Below are positions 8,050-15,874 of a stretch of 64,000 bases of DNA, piece after piece; position 1 is the stretch's first letter; every line of letters begins with the position of its first letter. The notes below the pieces were generated by a model. It made no database searches. It was not told the DNA's origin and worked only from the letters and a program-made list of their open reading frames with translations. Origin of the DNA: Mycolicibacter senuensis (GTDB lineage: Bacteria > Actinomycetota > Actinomycetes > Mycobacteriales > Mycobacteriaceae); assembly GCF_002101885.1 (NCBI RefSeq), contig NZ_LQPS01000043.1, positions 124,001 to 188,000 on the forward strand, read 5' to 3'. The translations under genes were made by a program, and so were the position numbers.

Positions 8050-10111
8050 GCACCGTGTGATCATGCCGGGTGCCCGCCGGCATCGACGGCCACCAGATGC
8101 GGTCGCCGACCATGGTGAACAAGGCCGGGATGACCAGGGTGCGGACCACGAAGGTGTCCAGCAGGATGCCGATGCCCACGATGATGCCCAACTGGGTGAG
8201 CACGATCAGCGGCAGCACCCCGAGCACGCAGAACACCGCGGCCAAAACGATTCCCGCGCTGGTGATCACGCCACCGGTGGCCGCGACCGCGGCCACCATG
8301 CCCTCGCGGGTGCCCTGTTCGGCGGTCTCCTCCCGGGCGCGGGTCACCAGGAAGATCGTGTAGTCGACACCGAGTGCGACCAGGAACAGGAATGCGAACA
8401 GCGGCGTGCCGTTGTCGAGCGCGGGGAACCCGAACAGGTGGATACTGGCCCAGCCGCCCAGGCCCAGTGCGGCCAGCGCGCTGAGCACGGTCGCGGCGAC
8501 CAGTACCGGCGGGGCGAGCGCGGCGCGCAGCAGGACGTAGAGCACCACCAGCACCACCGCCAGAATCGCCGGGATCAGTACTCGACGGTCGCGGTCTGCG
8601 GCGTCGCGGATATCGAGCGCCTGGGCATCGGCGCCGCCGACCAGCGCACCGGGGTCGGCGGCGCGGACTGAATCCCGCAGCGCCGTAACGGTGTCGAACG
8701 CCCGGGCGGTGGACGGTGCGGCATCGATCACTACCGACCACCGGGTCGAACCGGCCGGCGACAGCCCGGTGGGAGACGCCGACGACACCCCGGGAACCCC
8801 GATGATGGCATCGCGCAGCAGTGCGGTGCGGGCGGTGGAACCGATGACGACCGTCGGGTCGGATGCCCCGCCGGGGAAGTGCTCCGCCAGCGTCTGAAAG
8901 CCGGTCACCGAGTCGGCGCGGACCCGGAACTGCTCGGTCTGCGACAGGCCGATCCGGGTACCGAGCAGCCCGGTGGTCAAGACCGCCAGCGCCACCACCG
9001 CCACCGCGCAGACCGGGACCGGCCGGCGGCCGACCGCCTCGGCGATCCGCCGCCAGCCGGTGGTCGCCGGGCCGTCACCGATTCGGGGAATGAACGGCCA
9101 GAAGATGTTTCGTCCGCACAACGCCAGCAGCGGCGGGAGCACGAGCAGCACGAACACTGCCGCCACCACCAGCCCGCAGGCCGCGCAGATCCCCAGGCTG
9201 CGGGTGCTGGGAATGCTCGCCGCGATCAGGGTCAGCAGTGCCAGCACCACGGTGGCGTTGCTGGCCACGATCGCCGGGCCGGCGCCACGCACCGCGGCGC
9301 GCAGCGCCAGCCGGTGATCCGGTGCCCGCCGCAGCTCCTCGCGGTATCGGGAGATCAGCAGCAGTGCGTAGTTGGTGCCGGCGCCGAACACCAGCACGCT
9401 GGTGATCCCCGACGTCGAGCCGTCGAAGCTCACCCCGGCCGCCTCGGCGATCACCCCGCCCGCCACGGTGGCGACCCGATCGGCGAACGCGACGGCCAGC
9501 AGCGGCAACAGCCAGAGCACCGGCGAGCGGTAGGTGACGATCAACAGCAGTGCGACCACCAGTGCGGTCACCGCCAGCAGCGTGACATTGGCGCCGGAGA
9601 AGGCGTCGGCGATATCGGCGCCGAATGCCGGGCCACCGGTGACGTGCGCGGTGAGCTGACCGGGCAGTCCGCCGTTCACCGCCGTCCGCAGCGCCTGCAC
9701 CGCGTCGCGGAGCTCGAAGCCCGACAGTGCGCCGTTGAGCGGCACGGTGGCGATCGCGGCTTTGCCGTCGGCGGAGACCGGCACCGGGGCGGGCCCGCCG
9801 GGCAGCGCCTGCGGGATCCGCTGCATCCGGTCGCGTGCCTGCCCGACCGCCGCCAGGTCGTCCGATGTCAGGGCTGAACCGTCGGAGCGGGTGACGACCA
9901 GGATCGCCGCGGCTTGCTCGCCCTGCGGAAAGCCGTGCTGCGCCGCGGCGACGGCGGCGGACTCGGAGGAGCCGGGCAGCAGTTCCGGCGACGCGGTGGC
10001 GTCGCTGCTGTTGCCGCCCAACGCCATCAGTGCGGCCGAGGCCGCGAGGATGACCAGCGCCAGCAGCCACGAACCACGGTGCGTGACTCCGGCCGAGATG
10101 CGGTCCCACAC
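8012..10111 (-). CDS. MMPL/RND-family membrane transporter
   Basis: A 699-residue inner-membrane protein with the duplicated RND/MMPL layout: a TM helix at about 15-35, a periplasmic domain, a cluster of helices around residues 170-350, a TM helix after about 370, a second periplasmic domain and a final helix bundle with VALGVDYTIFLVTRAREE. The motif GAGTNYALLLISRYREEL in the first bundle is the MMPL equivalent. It is shorter than MmpL lipid exporters, so drug or small lipid efflux is more likely than a dedicated siderophore or lipid role. The start is GTG 10111, 8 bases after the stop of the upstream glycosyltransferase gene, implying coupling. The frame continues upstream inside that gene but is not credible there. 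Confidence 0.8.
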   Translation of the reverse strand: MWDRISAGVTHRGSWLLALVILAASAALMALGGNSSDATASPELLPGSSESAAVAAAQHGFPQGEQAAAILVVTRSDGSALTSDDLAAVGQARDRMQRIPQALPGGPAPVPVSADGKAAIATVPLNGALSGFELRDAVQALRTAVNGGLPGQLTAHVTGGPAFGADIADAFSGANVTLLAVTALVVALLLIVTYRSPVLWLLPLLAVAFADRVATVAGGVIAEAAGVSFDGSTSGITSVLVFGAGTNYALLLISRYREELRRAPDHRLALRAAVRGAGPAIVASNATVVLALLTLIAASIPSTRSLGICAACGLVVAAVFVLLVLPPLLALCGRNIFWPFIPRIGDGPATTGWRRIAEAVGRRPVPVCAVAVVALAVLTTGLLGTRIGLSQTEQFRVRADSVTGFQTLAEHFPGGASDPTVVIGSTARTALLRDAIIGVPGVSSASPTGLSPAGSTRWSVVIDAAPSTARAFDTVTALRDSVRAADPGALVGGADAQALDIRDAADRDRRVLIPAILAVVLVVLYVLLRAALAPPVLVAATVLSALAALGLGGWASIHLFGFPALDNGTPLFAFLFLVALGVDYTIFLVTRAREETAEQGTREGMVAAVAATGGVITSAGIVLAAVFCVLGVLPLIVLTQLGIIVGIGILLDTFVVRTLVIPALFTMVGDRIWWPSMPAGTRHDHTVPTTTPDTAPGHR

Positions 10112-10119
10112 GGCGAGGG

Positions 10120-11364
10120 TTACCTGTCGGGTAGCGCGTGCTCGATGATCGGTCGGCGCGGCTGCGGCTCGCGCTCGCGGCGTTTGGCGGCCAGGTACAC
10201 CTGCGCGGTCTCGTCGGCGACGGTGTGCCAGTCGAAGTCGGCGCTGAGCCGGTCGCGGGCGGCCACGGCGCGCTGCTGGGCCGCGGCCGGGTCGTCGAGC
10301 ACCGCGCAGACCGCCGCGGCCAGCGCCGGCACATCGCGCGGCGGACACGACATCCCGGTGTCGCCGTCGATGACGGCCTCACCCAGGCCGCCGACGTTCG
10401 ATGCGACCAGCGGGGTACCGGCGGCGGCGGCTTCGAGGGCGGCCAGGCCGAACGGCTCGTAGTGGCTGGGCAGCACGGCTGCGTCGGCTCGATGAAGCAG
10501 GTGCAACAGCTCCTCGTGGTCCAACCGCCCCACGAACCGGGTTGCCTTGAGTACCCGATGTTTCCGGGCGCACTCGGTCAGCCAGTCCTGCTGAGTGCCG
10601 TCACCGGCGACGGTCAGCGTGGTGCCCGGGTGGGCCCGGCGGATCCGCGGCAGCGCCGCGATCGCGTCGTGTACACCCTTCTCGTATTCGAGCCGCCCGA
10701 CGAACAGCAGTTCCGGCGGTGCGGTACGCGGCCCGCGGCGGGCGAACGGCCACCGTGCGGCGTCGATACCGTTGCGAATCACGGTGGTTTCGGCCAGCCC
10801 GGGGCCGAACAGGTCGGTGATCTCGTCGCGCATCGAGGCTGAACAGGTGATCAGCGAGTCGGATTCCCGGGCCAGCCACGATTCCACTGCGTGCACCTGA
10901 CGGCTCAGCGGACCGGAGACCCAGCCGGAGTGCCGCCCGGCTTCGGTGGCATGGATCGTGGAAACCAAAGGGACATCGTAGAATTCGGCCAGCGCGATCG
11001 CGGGGTGCGCAACCAGCCAGTCGTGGGCATGCACCAGGTCGGGTCGCCACAACGTCTGGCCGCCGTCGATCTTCAACGACAAGCCGGCGCGCACCATCGA
11101 GTGGCCCATCGCCAGGGTCCAGGCCATCATGTCATCGCCGAAGGAGAACTCGTGCGGGTCCTGGGCCGCGGCGACCACCCGTACACCCTCGGTGATCTCG
11201 TCCGACGAGGGGTGGGTGCTCGGGTCGGTGTCCGATGGGCGCCGGGCCAGTACGACGACGTCGTGCCCGGCGGCGGCCAGCGCCGTGGACAGGTGGTGGA
11301 CGTGCCGGCCCAGCCCGCCGATCACCACCGGCGGGTATTCCCACGACACCATCAGGATCTTCAC
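10120..11364 (-). CDS. Glycosyltransferase family 4 alpha-glucosyltransferase (Rv3032 orthologue)
   Basis: A 414-residue GT4/GT-B glycosyltransferase, the same length as M. tuberculosis Rv3032, the alpha-1,4-glucosyltransferase of methylglucose lipopolysaccharide and glycogen synthesis. The N-terminal domain starts KILMVSWEYPPVVIGGLGRHV. The C-terminal domain carries LLFVGRLEYEKGVHD and the donor-binding E-x7-E loop in SHYEPFGLAALEAAAAGTPLVAS. The GTG at 11364 is used because it begins exactly at the conserved first strand. It lies 118 bases after the GH57 gene on the same strand, and the glucan genes Rv3030-Rv3031-Rv3032 are collinear with M. tuberculosis. Confidence 0.9.
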   Translation of the reverse strand: MKILMVSWEYPPVVIGGLGRHVHHLSTALAAAGHDVVVLARRPSDTDPSTHPSSDEITEGVRVVAAAQDPHEFSFGDDMMAWTLAMGHSMVRAGLSLKIDGGQTLWRPDLVHAHDWLVAHPAIALAEFYDVPLVSTIHATEAGRHSGWVSGPLSRQVHAVESWLARESDSLITCSASMRDEITDLFGPGLAETTVIRNGIDAARWPFARRGPRTAPPELLFVGRLEYEKGVHDAIAALPRIRRAHPGTTLTVAGDGTQQDWLTECARKHRVLKATRFVGRLDHEELLHLLHRADAAVLPSHYEPFGLAALEAAAAGTPLVASNVGGLGEAVIDGDTGMSCPPRDVPALAAAVCAVLDDPAAAQQRAVAARDRLSADFDWHTVADETAQVYLAAKRREREPQPRRPIIEHALPDR

Positions 11365-11482
11365 GTGGCTTGTCCTCGTCGTTGAGGTCGGCGCGGCCGC
11401 TGTGCACGGCGCGAGGGTGCGCGGAAACGGTCGTTGCGCGGCGTGTCGCGCCGGGCACACGCACGACCGCGCGGGAGGGGGG

Positions 11483-13012
11483 TCACCGTGGCAGCCTACG
11501 GGCATCGAGCGCGCCGAACAGACCGTCAGCGCGATTCCAGCCCTCGGCCAGGCGTTCGGCCACGTCGCGATGCCCGGATGCCAGCGCGTCGGCGATCTCC
11601 CGGGTGGCGTGGGCGTGCAGCTGGGCGCGGTAGCGGGCGTATTCGGCGGCGGAGTCCTTGCTCACCATGAACGGCCAGTCACTGGAGACGGTGAGCAGTG
11701 CCTCCCGCAGAATCTGGTCGGCGACCCGGTCGCGCGGATTGGGCCCCGACGGAGTCGCGGCAGCCGCCATCGCCTTGTCGAGCGCGCCCAGCGCGGTCTC
11801 GACCACCTCGCTGTTGAGCTGCACCAGGTCGGCGACCTTCTCCCCGGACCACACCTGCCAGTCCTTGCCGGAGCCCCACGAGCTCGGCGGCAACTCGACC
11901 GCGTCCCCGACGAACCCGGCGTCGATCGCGTCCGACAGCGTCCCGACGCGAATCCCGGCTTCCGGCAGGGCGCGTAACACCCGGGCCAGCCACTGCGGTC
12001 CCTCGTGCCACCAGTGGCCGAACAGCTCGGTGTCGAAGGCGGCGATCACGTGGGCGGGCCGGCCGATGCGTTCGGACTCGTCCTGCAGCCGGTTGCGGAC
12101 CACCTTGACGAAGTCGGCGACGTGGGTGTCGACCGCGGCGTCGGCGCGCTGCGGGTCGTAGGGCGCCTTGTCTTCCGGGTCGACGTTGCGGCCGGTGACC
12201 CGCGACGGTTTCAGCCCGGTGCGATGGTCATAGGTGTGGAAATCCCGGTAGGCACCGTGGCCCGGGTAGCCCGACTTGGGTGACCAGACCCGGTAGCTGA
12301 CCTGCAGATCACGACCGAATGCGATCACTCCCGAGTCGCCGACCGGGCGGCCCAGCGCGGTGTCGCCGTGCAGTGACGGCCCGTCGACCATGAAGTGCGA
12401 CACTCCGGCGGCCGCGTAGCCGGCCTCCATGCCGGGGGCATAGGCGCACTCCGGCGCCCAGATCCCGGTGGGAGCGTGGGCCAGCCGCGTCCGGGTGTCG
12501 GCCAAGCCCTCCCGCAGCGCGAACTCGCGCAACCGCGGCGCCAGCAGCGGCTGGAACGGGTGGGCCAGCGGGCCGCCCAGCATCTCGACGGTGCCGGTCT
12601 GTGCCAGCTCGCGCAGCAACGGGCTGGCGCCGTGGCGCCACAGCAGCGCGAAGTCGTCGAGCGCCTGCTCGGCCCTGGCGCATTCGTGGTCGCCGAAGGG
12701 GCGCAGATCCGGCAACGTGGTGGCCTGGGTGGCGCGCAGTTGCCAGTTCGCCAGCCAGTGGTGCATGCCGTCGAGGCAGTACGGGTCATCGAGTTGGGCG
12801 GCGACCACCGGCGTCACCCCCAAGGTGAGCAGGTTGCGCCGCCCTTCGGCGGCCAGCGTCCGCAGCACCCGCAGCAGCGGCAGGTAGGCCGCCGACCAGG
12901 ACTGGTAGAGCCACTCCTCGCCGACGGGCCAGCGGCCATGGTGGGCCAGCCACGGTAGGTGGGTGTGCAGCACCAGGGTGAACAGGCCCGGCGCCGAAGG
13001 CTTTTCGGTCAC
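11483..13012 (-). CDS. GH57 family glycoside hydrolase/1,4-alpha-glucan branching enzyme (Rv3031 orthologue)
   Basis: A 509-residue GH57 protein. The N-terminus FTLVLHTHLPW is the family's first strand. The nucleophile Glu188 is in GIWAPECAY and the acid Asp327 in AAFDTELFGHWWHEG, followed by the DUF1957-type helical C-terminus. GH57 enzymes of this branch make alpha-1,6 branches in alpha-1,4 glucans. In mycobacteria Rv3031 is assigned to methylglucose lipopolysaccharide assembly. The GTG start overlaps the stop of the methyltransferase gene in a GTGA junction, so translation is coupled. Confidence 0.9.
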   Translation of the reverse strand: MTEKPSAPGLFTLVLHTHLPWLAHHGRWPVGEEWLYQSWSAAYLPLLRVLRTLAAEGRRNLLTLGVTPVVAAQLDDPYCLDGMHHWLANWQLRATQATTLPDLRPFGDHECARAEQALDDFALLWRHGASPLLRELAQTGTVEMLGGPLAHPFQPLLAPRLREFALREGLADTRTRLAHAPTGIWAPECAYAPGMEAGYAAAGVSHFMVDGPSLHGDTALGRPVGDSGVIAFGRDLQVSYRVWSPKSGYPGHGAYRDFHTYDHRTGLKPSRVTGRNVDPEDKAPYDPQRADAAVDTHVADFVKVVRNRLQDESERIGRPAHVIAAFDTELFGHWWHEGPQWLARVLRALPEAGIRVGTLSDAIDAGFVGDAVELPPSSWGSGKDWQVWSGEKVADLVQLNSEVVETALGALDKAMAAAATPSGPNPRDRVADQILREALLTVSSDWPFMVSKDSAAEYARYRAQLHAHATREIADALASGHRDVAERLAEGWNRADGLFGALDARRLPR

Positions 13013-13818
13013 GGCCGCACCGCGATCGCGACCAGATCCAGGCTGTCGTCAATGTCGTGAGCTGTGGTGTCCGTACCAGCCGGGACCAGCTCGAAATCCG
13101 CGGTGCGCACCGCCGCCACATCGCGGGTCAGCGGTTCCGGCCACGGCGCATCGGCCAGGGCGCGTTCGATCTGGGCGTCGATGATCGACCCGCCATGTCG
13201 GGCGTCCATCTCGCGCAGCGCCGGGCCGTGAAAGACGCCGTAAACCCCGTCCATCACGAACCCGCCGTCGACCAGCAGTTCGGTCAGCTCGGCGGCGTTG
13301 AGTTCGCGGGTGTGGAACGGGTTGATCGGGGTGTCGCGCCCGGGGGAGAAGGTGATCCGGTTGGGTGTCGAGATCATCAGCAGCCCGCCGGGGCGAAGCA
13401 CCCGCGCGCATTCGGCGATGAACTGCGCCTGGTCCCACAGGTGTTCGATGACCTGAAAGTTGACCACGACGTCCACGGCGGCGTCGGGCAACGGCAACTC
13501 GGCGAGGTTGCCCTGCACCGCTTCGACCCGCGGGTAACGGGCGGTTACGTGGGCCACCGCCGCGTCGTCGTAGTCCAGTCCGATCACCCGCTGGGCCACC
13601 TGCGCGATCAGGTCGGCGCCATACCCCTCGCCGCACCCGGCCTCGAGTACCTCCCGGTCGGCGCAGCGCGGCGCCAGCTGCTCATAGACCACCTCGTGAC
13701 GGCGAAACCAGTAGTTCTCGACGTCGAGCCCGGGGATGGTGCGTTCCCCGGTCAGCATCAACGTGACGTCGCCGGGTGGGGTGCCGGCAGGGTCCCCGGC
13801 GGGTTTCGTGGATTTCAT
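13009..13818 (-). CDS. SAM-dependent methyltransferase (Rv3030 orthologue)
   Basis: A 269-residue class I methyltransferase. The SAM-binding glycine motif EAGCGEGYGADLI is preceded by EVL, with VIGLDYDDAAV as motif I/II acidic end and VVVNFQVIEHLWD and LRPGGLLMISTPN as later motifs. Rv3030 has been linked to O-methylation of the glucose polymer of methylglucose lipopolysaccharide. The context here (GH57 and GT4 directly downstream) agrees. It is first of the three-gene operon and divergent from etfB. Confidence 0.85.
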   Translation of the reverse strand: MKSTKPAGDPAGTPPGDVTLMLTGERTIPGLDVENYWFRRHEVVYEQLAPRCADREVLEAGCGEGYGADLIAQVAQRVIGLDYDDAAVAHVTARYPRVEAVQGNLAELPLPDAAVDVVVNFQVIEHLWDQAQFIAECARVLRPGGLLMISTPNRITFSPGRDTPINPFHTRELNAAELTELLVDGGFVMDGVYGVFHGPALREMDARHGGSIIDAQIERALADAPWPEPLTRDVAAVRTADFELVPAGTDTTAHDIDDSLDLVAIAVRP

Positions 13819-13827
13819 CGCACAGGC

Positions 13828-13833
13828 AGGCTA
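13828..13833 (-). promoter_or_regulatory. -10 element (TAGCCT) of the methylglucan operon
   Basis: On the minus strand TAGCCT ends 9 nt before the ATG at 13818. It matches TANNNT and suggests a leaderless or very short leader for the Rv3030-3031-3032 operon. Confidence 0.45.
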
Positions 13834-13915
13834 ACGCGAACGCCACGGTCCGCGAACCGGCTACCCCGCAGTGGCCCTATCACGACCCGCTACTCTGTAC
13901 AGGCGAACCGCACTA

Positions 13916-13933
13916 AGTTACCCATGAGTAACT
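13916..13933. promoter_or_regulatory. 18-bp palindrome upstream of etfB (candidate repressor operator)
   Basis: AGTTAC-CCATGA-GTAACT has perfect 6-bp arms around a 6-nt centre. It lies in the 197-bp gap between divergent Rv3030-like and etfB genes, about 80 bp before the etfB start. The size and symmetry suit a TetR-type dimer. Which regulator binds is unknown. Confidence 0.45.
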
Positions 13934-14015
13934 CATCCGTGTGGCTGCGTGAATCGTGACCGAAGTCTTGTGGCCCGCCGCCGCAGGACCCCTTCGAGGA
14001 GGACGAACCACACTC

Positions 14016-14807
14016 ATGACGAACATCGTGGTCCTGATCAAACAGGTCCCAGACACCTGGTCGGAGCGCAAGCTCAGCGACGGTGACTTCACGCTGGACC
14101 GTGACGCCGCCGACGCCGTGCTGGACGAGATCAACGAGCGGGCCGTCGAAGAGGCGCTGCTGATCCGTGAGAAGGAAGGCGCCGAAGGCACCGTCACCGT
14201 GCTGACCGCCGGCCCCGAGCGGGCCACCGAGGCGATCCGCAAGGCGCTGTCGATGGGGGCCGACAAGGCCGTGCACATCCTCGACGACGGTATGAAGGGC
14301 TCCGACGTCTTGCAGACCGCCTGGGCGCTGGCCCGGGCACTGGGCCAGATCGAGGGCACCGAGCTGGTCATCGCCGGCAACGAGTCCACCGACGGCGTCG
14401 GCGGCGCGGTTCCGGCGATCATCGCCGAGTACCTGGGCCTGCCGCAGCTGACCCACCTGCGCAAGCTGACCGTCGCGGACGGCAAGGTCACCGGCGAGCG
14501 CGAGACCGACGACGGCGTGTTCGCCCTGGAGGCCTCGCTGCCGGCGGTGGTGAGTGTCAACGAGAAGATCAACGAGCCGCGCTTCCCGTCCTTCAAGGGC
14601 ATCATGGCCGCCAAGAAGAAGGAAGTCACCGTTTACACGCTGGCCGAGATCGGTGTGGAGGCCGACGAGGTCGGCGTCGCCACCGCCGGTTCCAAGGTGA
14701 CCGCGACGACGCCGAAGCCGCCGAAGACCGCCGGTGAGAAGGTGACCGACGAGGGTGACGGTGGCACCAAGATCGCCGAGTACCTGGTCGGCCAGAAGCT
14801 CATCTAA
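14016..14807 (+). CDS. etfB: Electron transfer flavoprotein beta subunit
   Basis: 263 residues, the usual EtfB size (M. tuberculosis FixA is 266). It starts NIVVLIKQVPDTW and contains the AMP/FAD-domain features DEINERAVEEAL, AIRKALSMGADKAVHI, GNESTDGVGGAVPA and the C-terminal recognition-loop region. With EtfA it accepts electrons from acyl-CoA dehydrogenases and passes them to ETF-ubiquinone/menaquinone oxidoreductase. The ATG at 14016 has GAGGAGG 13 bases upstream. It is followed by etfA 31 bases later. Confidence 0.97.
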   Translation: MTNIVVLIKQVPDTWSERKLSDGDFTLDRDAADAVLDEINERAVEEALLIREKEGAEGTVTVLTAGPERATEAIRKALSMGADKAVHILDDGMKGSDVLQTAWALARALGQIEGTELVIAGNESTDGVGGAVPAIIAEYLGLPQLTHLRKLTVADGKVTGERETDDGVFALEASLPAVVSVNEKINEPRFPSFKGIMAAKKKEVTVYTLAEIGVEADEVGVATAGSKVTATTPKPPKTAGEKVTDEGDGGTKIAEYLVGQKLI

Positions 14808-14838
14808 GCGCCCAGACGAGAGACGGAAGTAGACAAAC

Positions 14839-15795
14839 ATGGCTGAAGTACTGGTGCTCGTTGAGCACGCCGACGGAGCGCTGAAGAAGGTCAGCTCCGA
14901 ACTGATCACCGCCGCGCGTGCGCTCGGCGAACCGTCCGCGGTCGTGGTGGGCGCCCCCGGCGCCGCTGCGCCCCTGGTCGACGGACTCAAGGAAGCCGGC
15001 GCCGCCAAGATCTACGTCGCCGAATCCGACGTGGTGGAGGGCTACCTGGTCACCCCGACGGTCGACGTGCTGGCCGCGCTGACCGAGTCGGCGGCCCCGG
15101 CCGCGGTGCTGATCGCCGCCAACGCCGACGGCAAAGAGGTGGCCGGCCGGCTGGCGGCCCGGATCGGATCCGGTCTGCTGGTCGACGTGGTCGAGGTCTC
15201 CGAAGGCGCCAAGGTGGTGCACTCCATCTTCGGTGGCGCCTACACCGTCGACGCCGAGCCCACCGGCGACACCCCGGTGATCACCGTGCGGGCGGGCGCC
15301 GTGGAGCCGGCCCCGGCCGCCGGAGCGGGCGAGCAGGTCACCGTGGAGGTGCCCGCCGCCGACGAGAACGCCACCAAGGTCACGTCGCGGGAGCCCGTGG
15401 TGGCCGGTGACCGTCCGGAGCTCACCGAGGCCCCCATCGTGGTGGCCGGCGGTCGTGGCGTCGGCAGCGCGGAGAGCTTCTCGGTGGTCGAGGAGCTGGC
15501 CGACTCGCTCGGTGCGGCCGTGGGCGCCTCGCGTGCCGCGGTGGACTCGGGCTACTACCCGGGCCAGTTCCAGATCGGCCAGACCGGTAAGACGGTCTCG
15601 CCGCAGCTGTACATCGCGCTGGGCATCTCCGGGGCGATCCAGCACCGGGCCGGGATGCAGACCTCCAAGACCATCGTGGTGGTCAACAAGGACGAGGAAG
15701 CCCCCATCTTCGAGATCGCCGACTACGGCATCGTCGGGGACCTGTTCAAGGTCGCCCCGCAGTTGACCGAGGCGGTCAAGGCCCGCAAGGGTTAA
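14839..15795 (+). CDS. etfA: Electron transfer flavoprotein alpha subunit
   Basis: 318 residues, identical in length to M. tuberculosis FixB. The N-terminal ETF domain starts [20 protein letters not shown]. The C-terminal FAD domain has [45 protein letters not shown] and [21 protein letters not shown], the classic EtfA signature. It forms a heterodimer with EtfB. The gene ends just before a strong inverted repeat that should terminate the operon. Confidence 0.97.
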   Translation: MAEVLVLVEHADGALKKVSSELITAARALGEPSAVVVGAPGAAAPLVDGLKEAGAAKIYVAESDVVEGYLVTPTVDVLAALTESAAPAAVLIAANADGKEVAGRLAARIGSGLLVDVVEVSEGAKVVHSIFGGAYTVDAEPTGDTPVITVRAGAVEPAPAAGAGEQVTVEVPAADENATKVTSREPVVAGDRPELTEAPIVVAGGRGVGSAESFSVVEELADSLGAAVGASRAAVDSGYYPGQFQIGQTGKTVSPQLYIALGISGAIQHRAGMQTSKTIVVVNKDEEAPIFEIADYGIVGDLFKVAPQLTEAVKARKG

Positions 15796-15818
15796 TTTCT
15801 TCTGTGTGAGCAGTAACG

Positions 15819-15858
15819 GCAAAGGCCCCCGCACGCCAGGCGTGTCGGGGGTCTTTGC
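15819..15858 (+). terminator. Intrinsic terminator of the etfBA operon
   Basis: GCAAAGGCCCCCGCACGCC pairs with the following GGCGTGTCGGGGGTCTTTGC over 18 pairs, with one mismatch and one bulge. It starts 24 bases after the etfA stop. It overlaps the apparent 5' extension of the next reading frame, which argues that the next gene starts downstream of it. Confidence 0.7.
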
Positions 15859-15874
15859 GTCGGGCCCCGGGCTG

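Noticed and set aside
10112-10348. 5' extension of the MMPL frame into the glycosyltransferase gene
   Set aside because: Low-complexity Arg/Gly/Ala translation inside the conserved C-terminus of the Rv3032 orthologue.
11129-11977. 282-codon plus-strand frame across the GT4-GH57 boundary
   Set aside because: Overlaps two conserved genes on the other strand and shows no domain.
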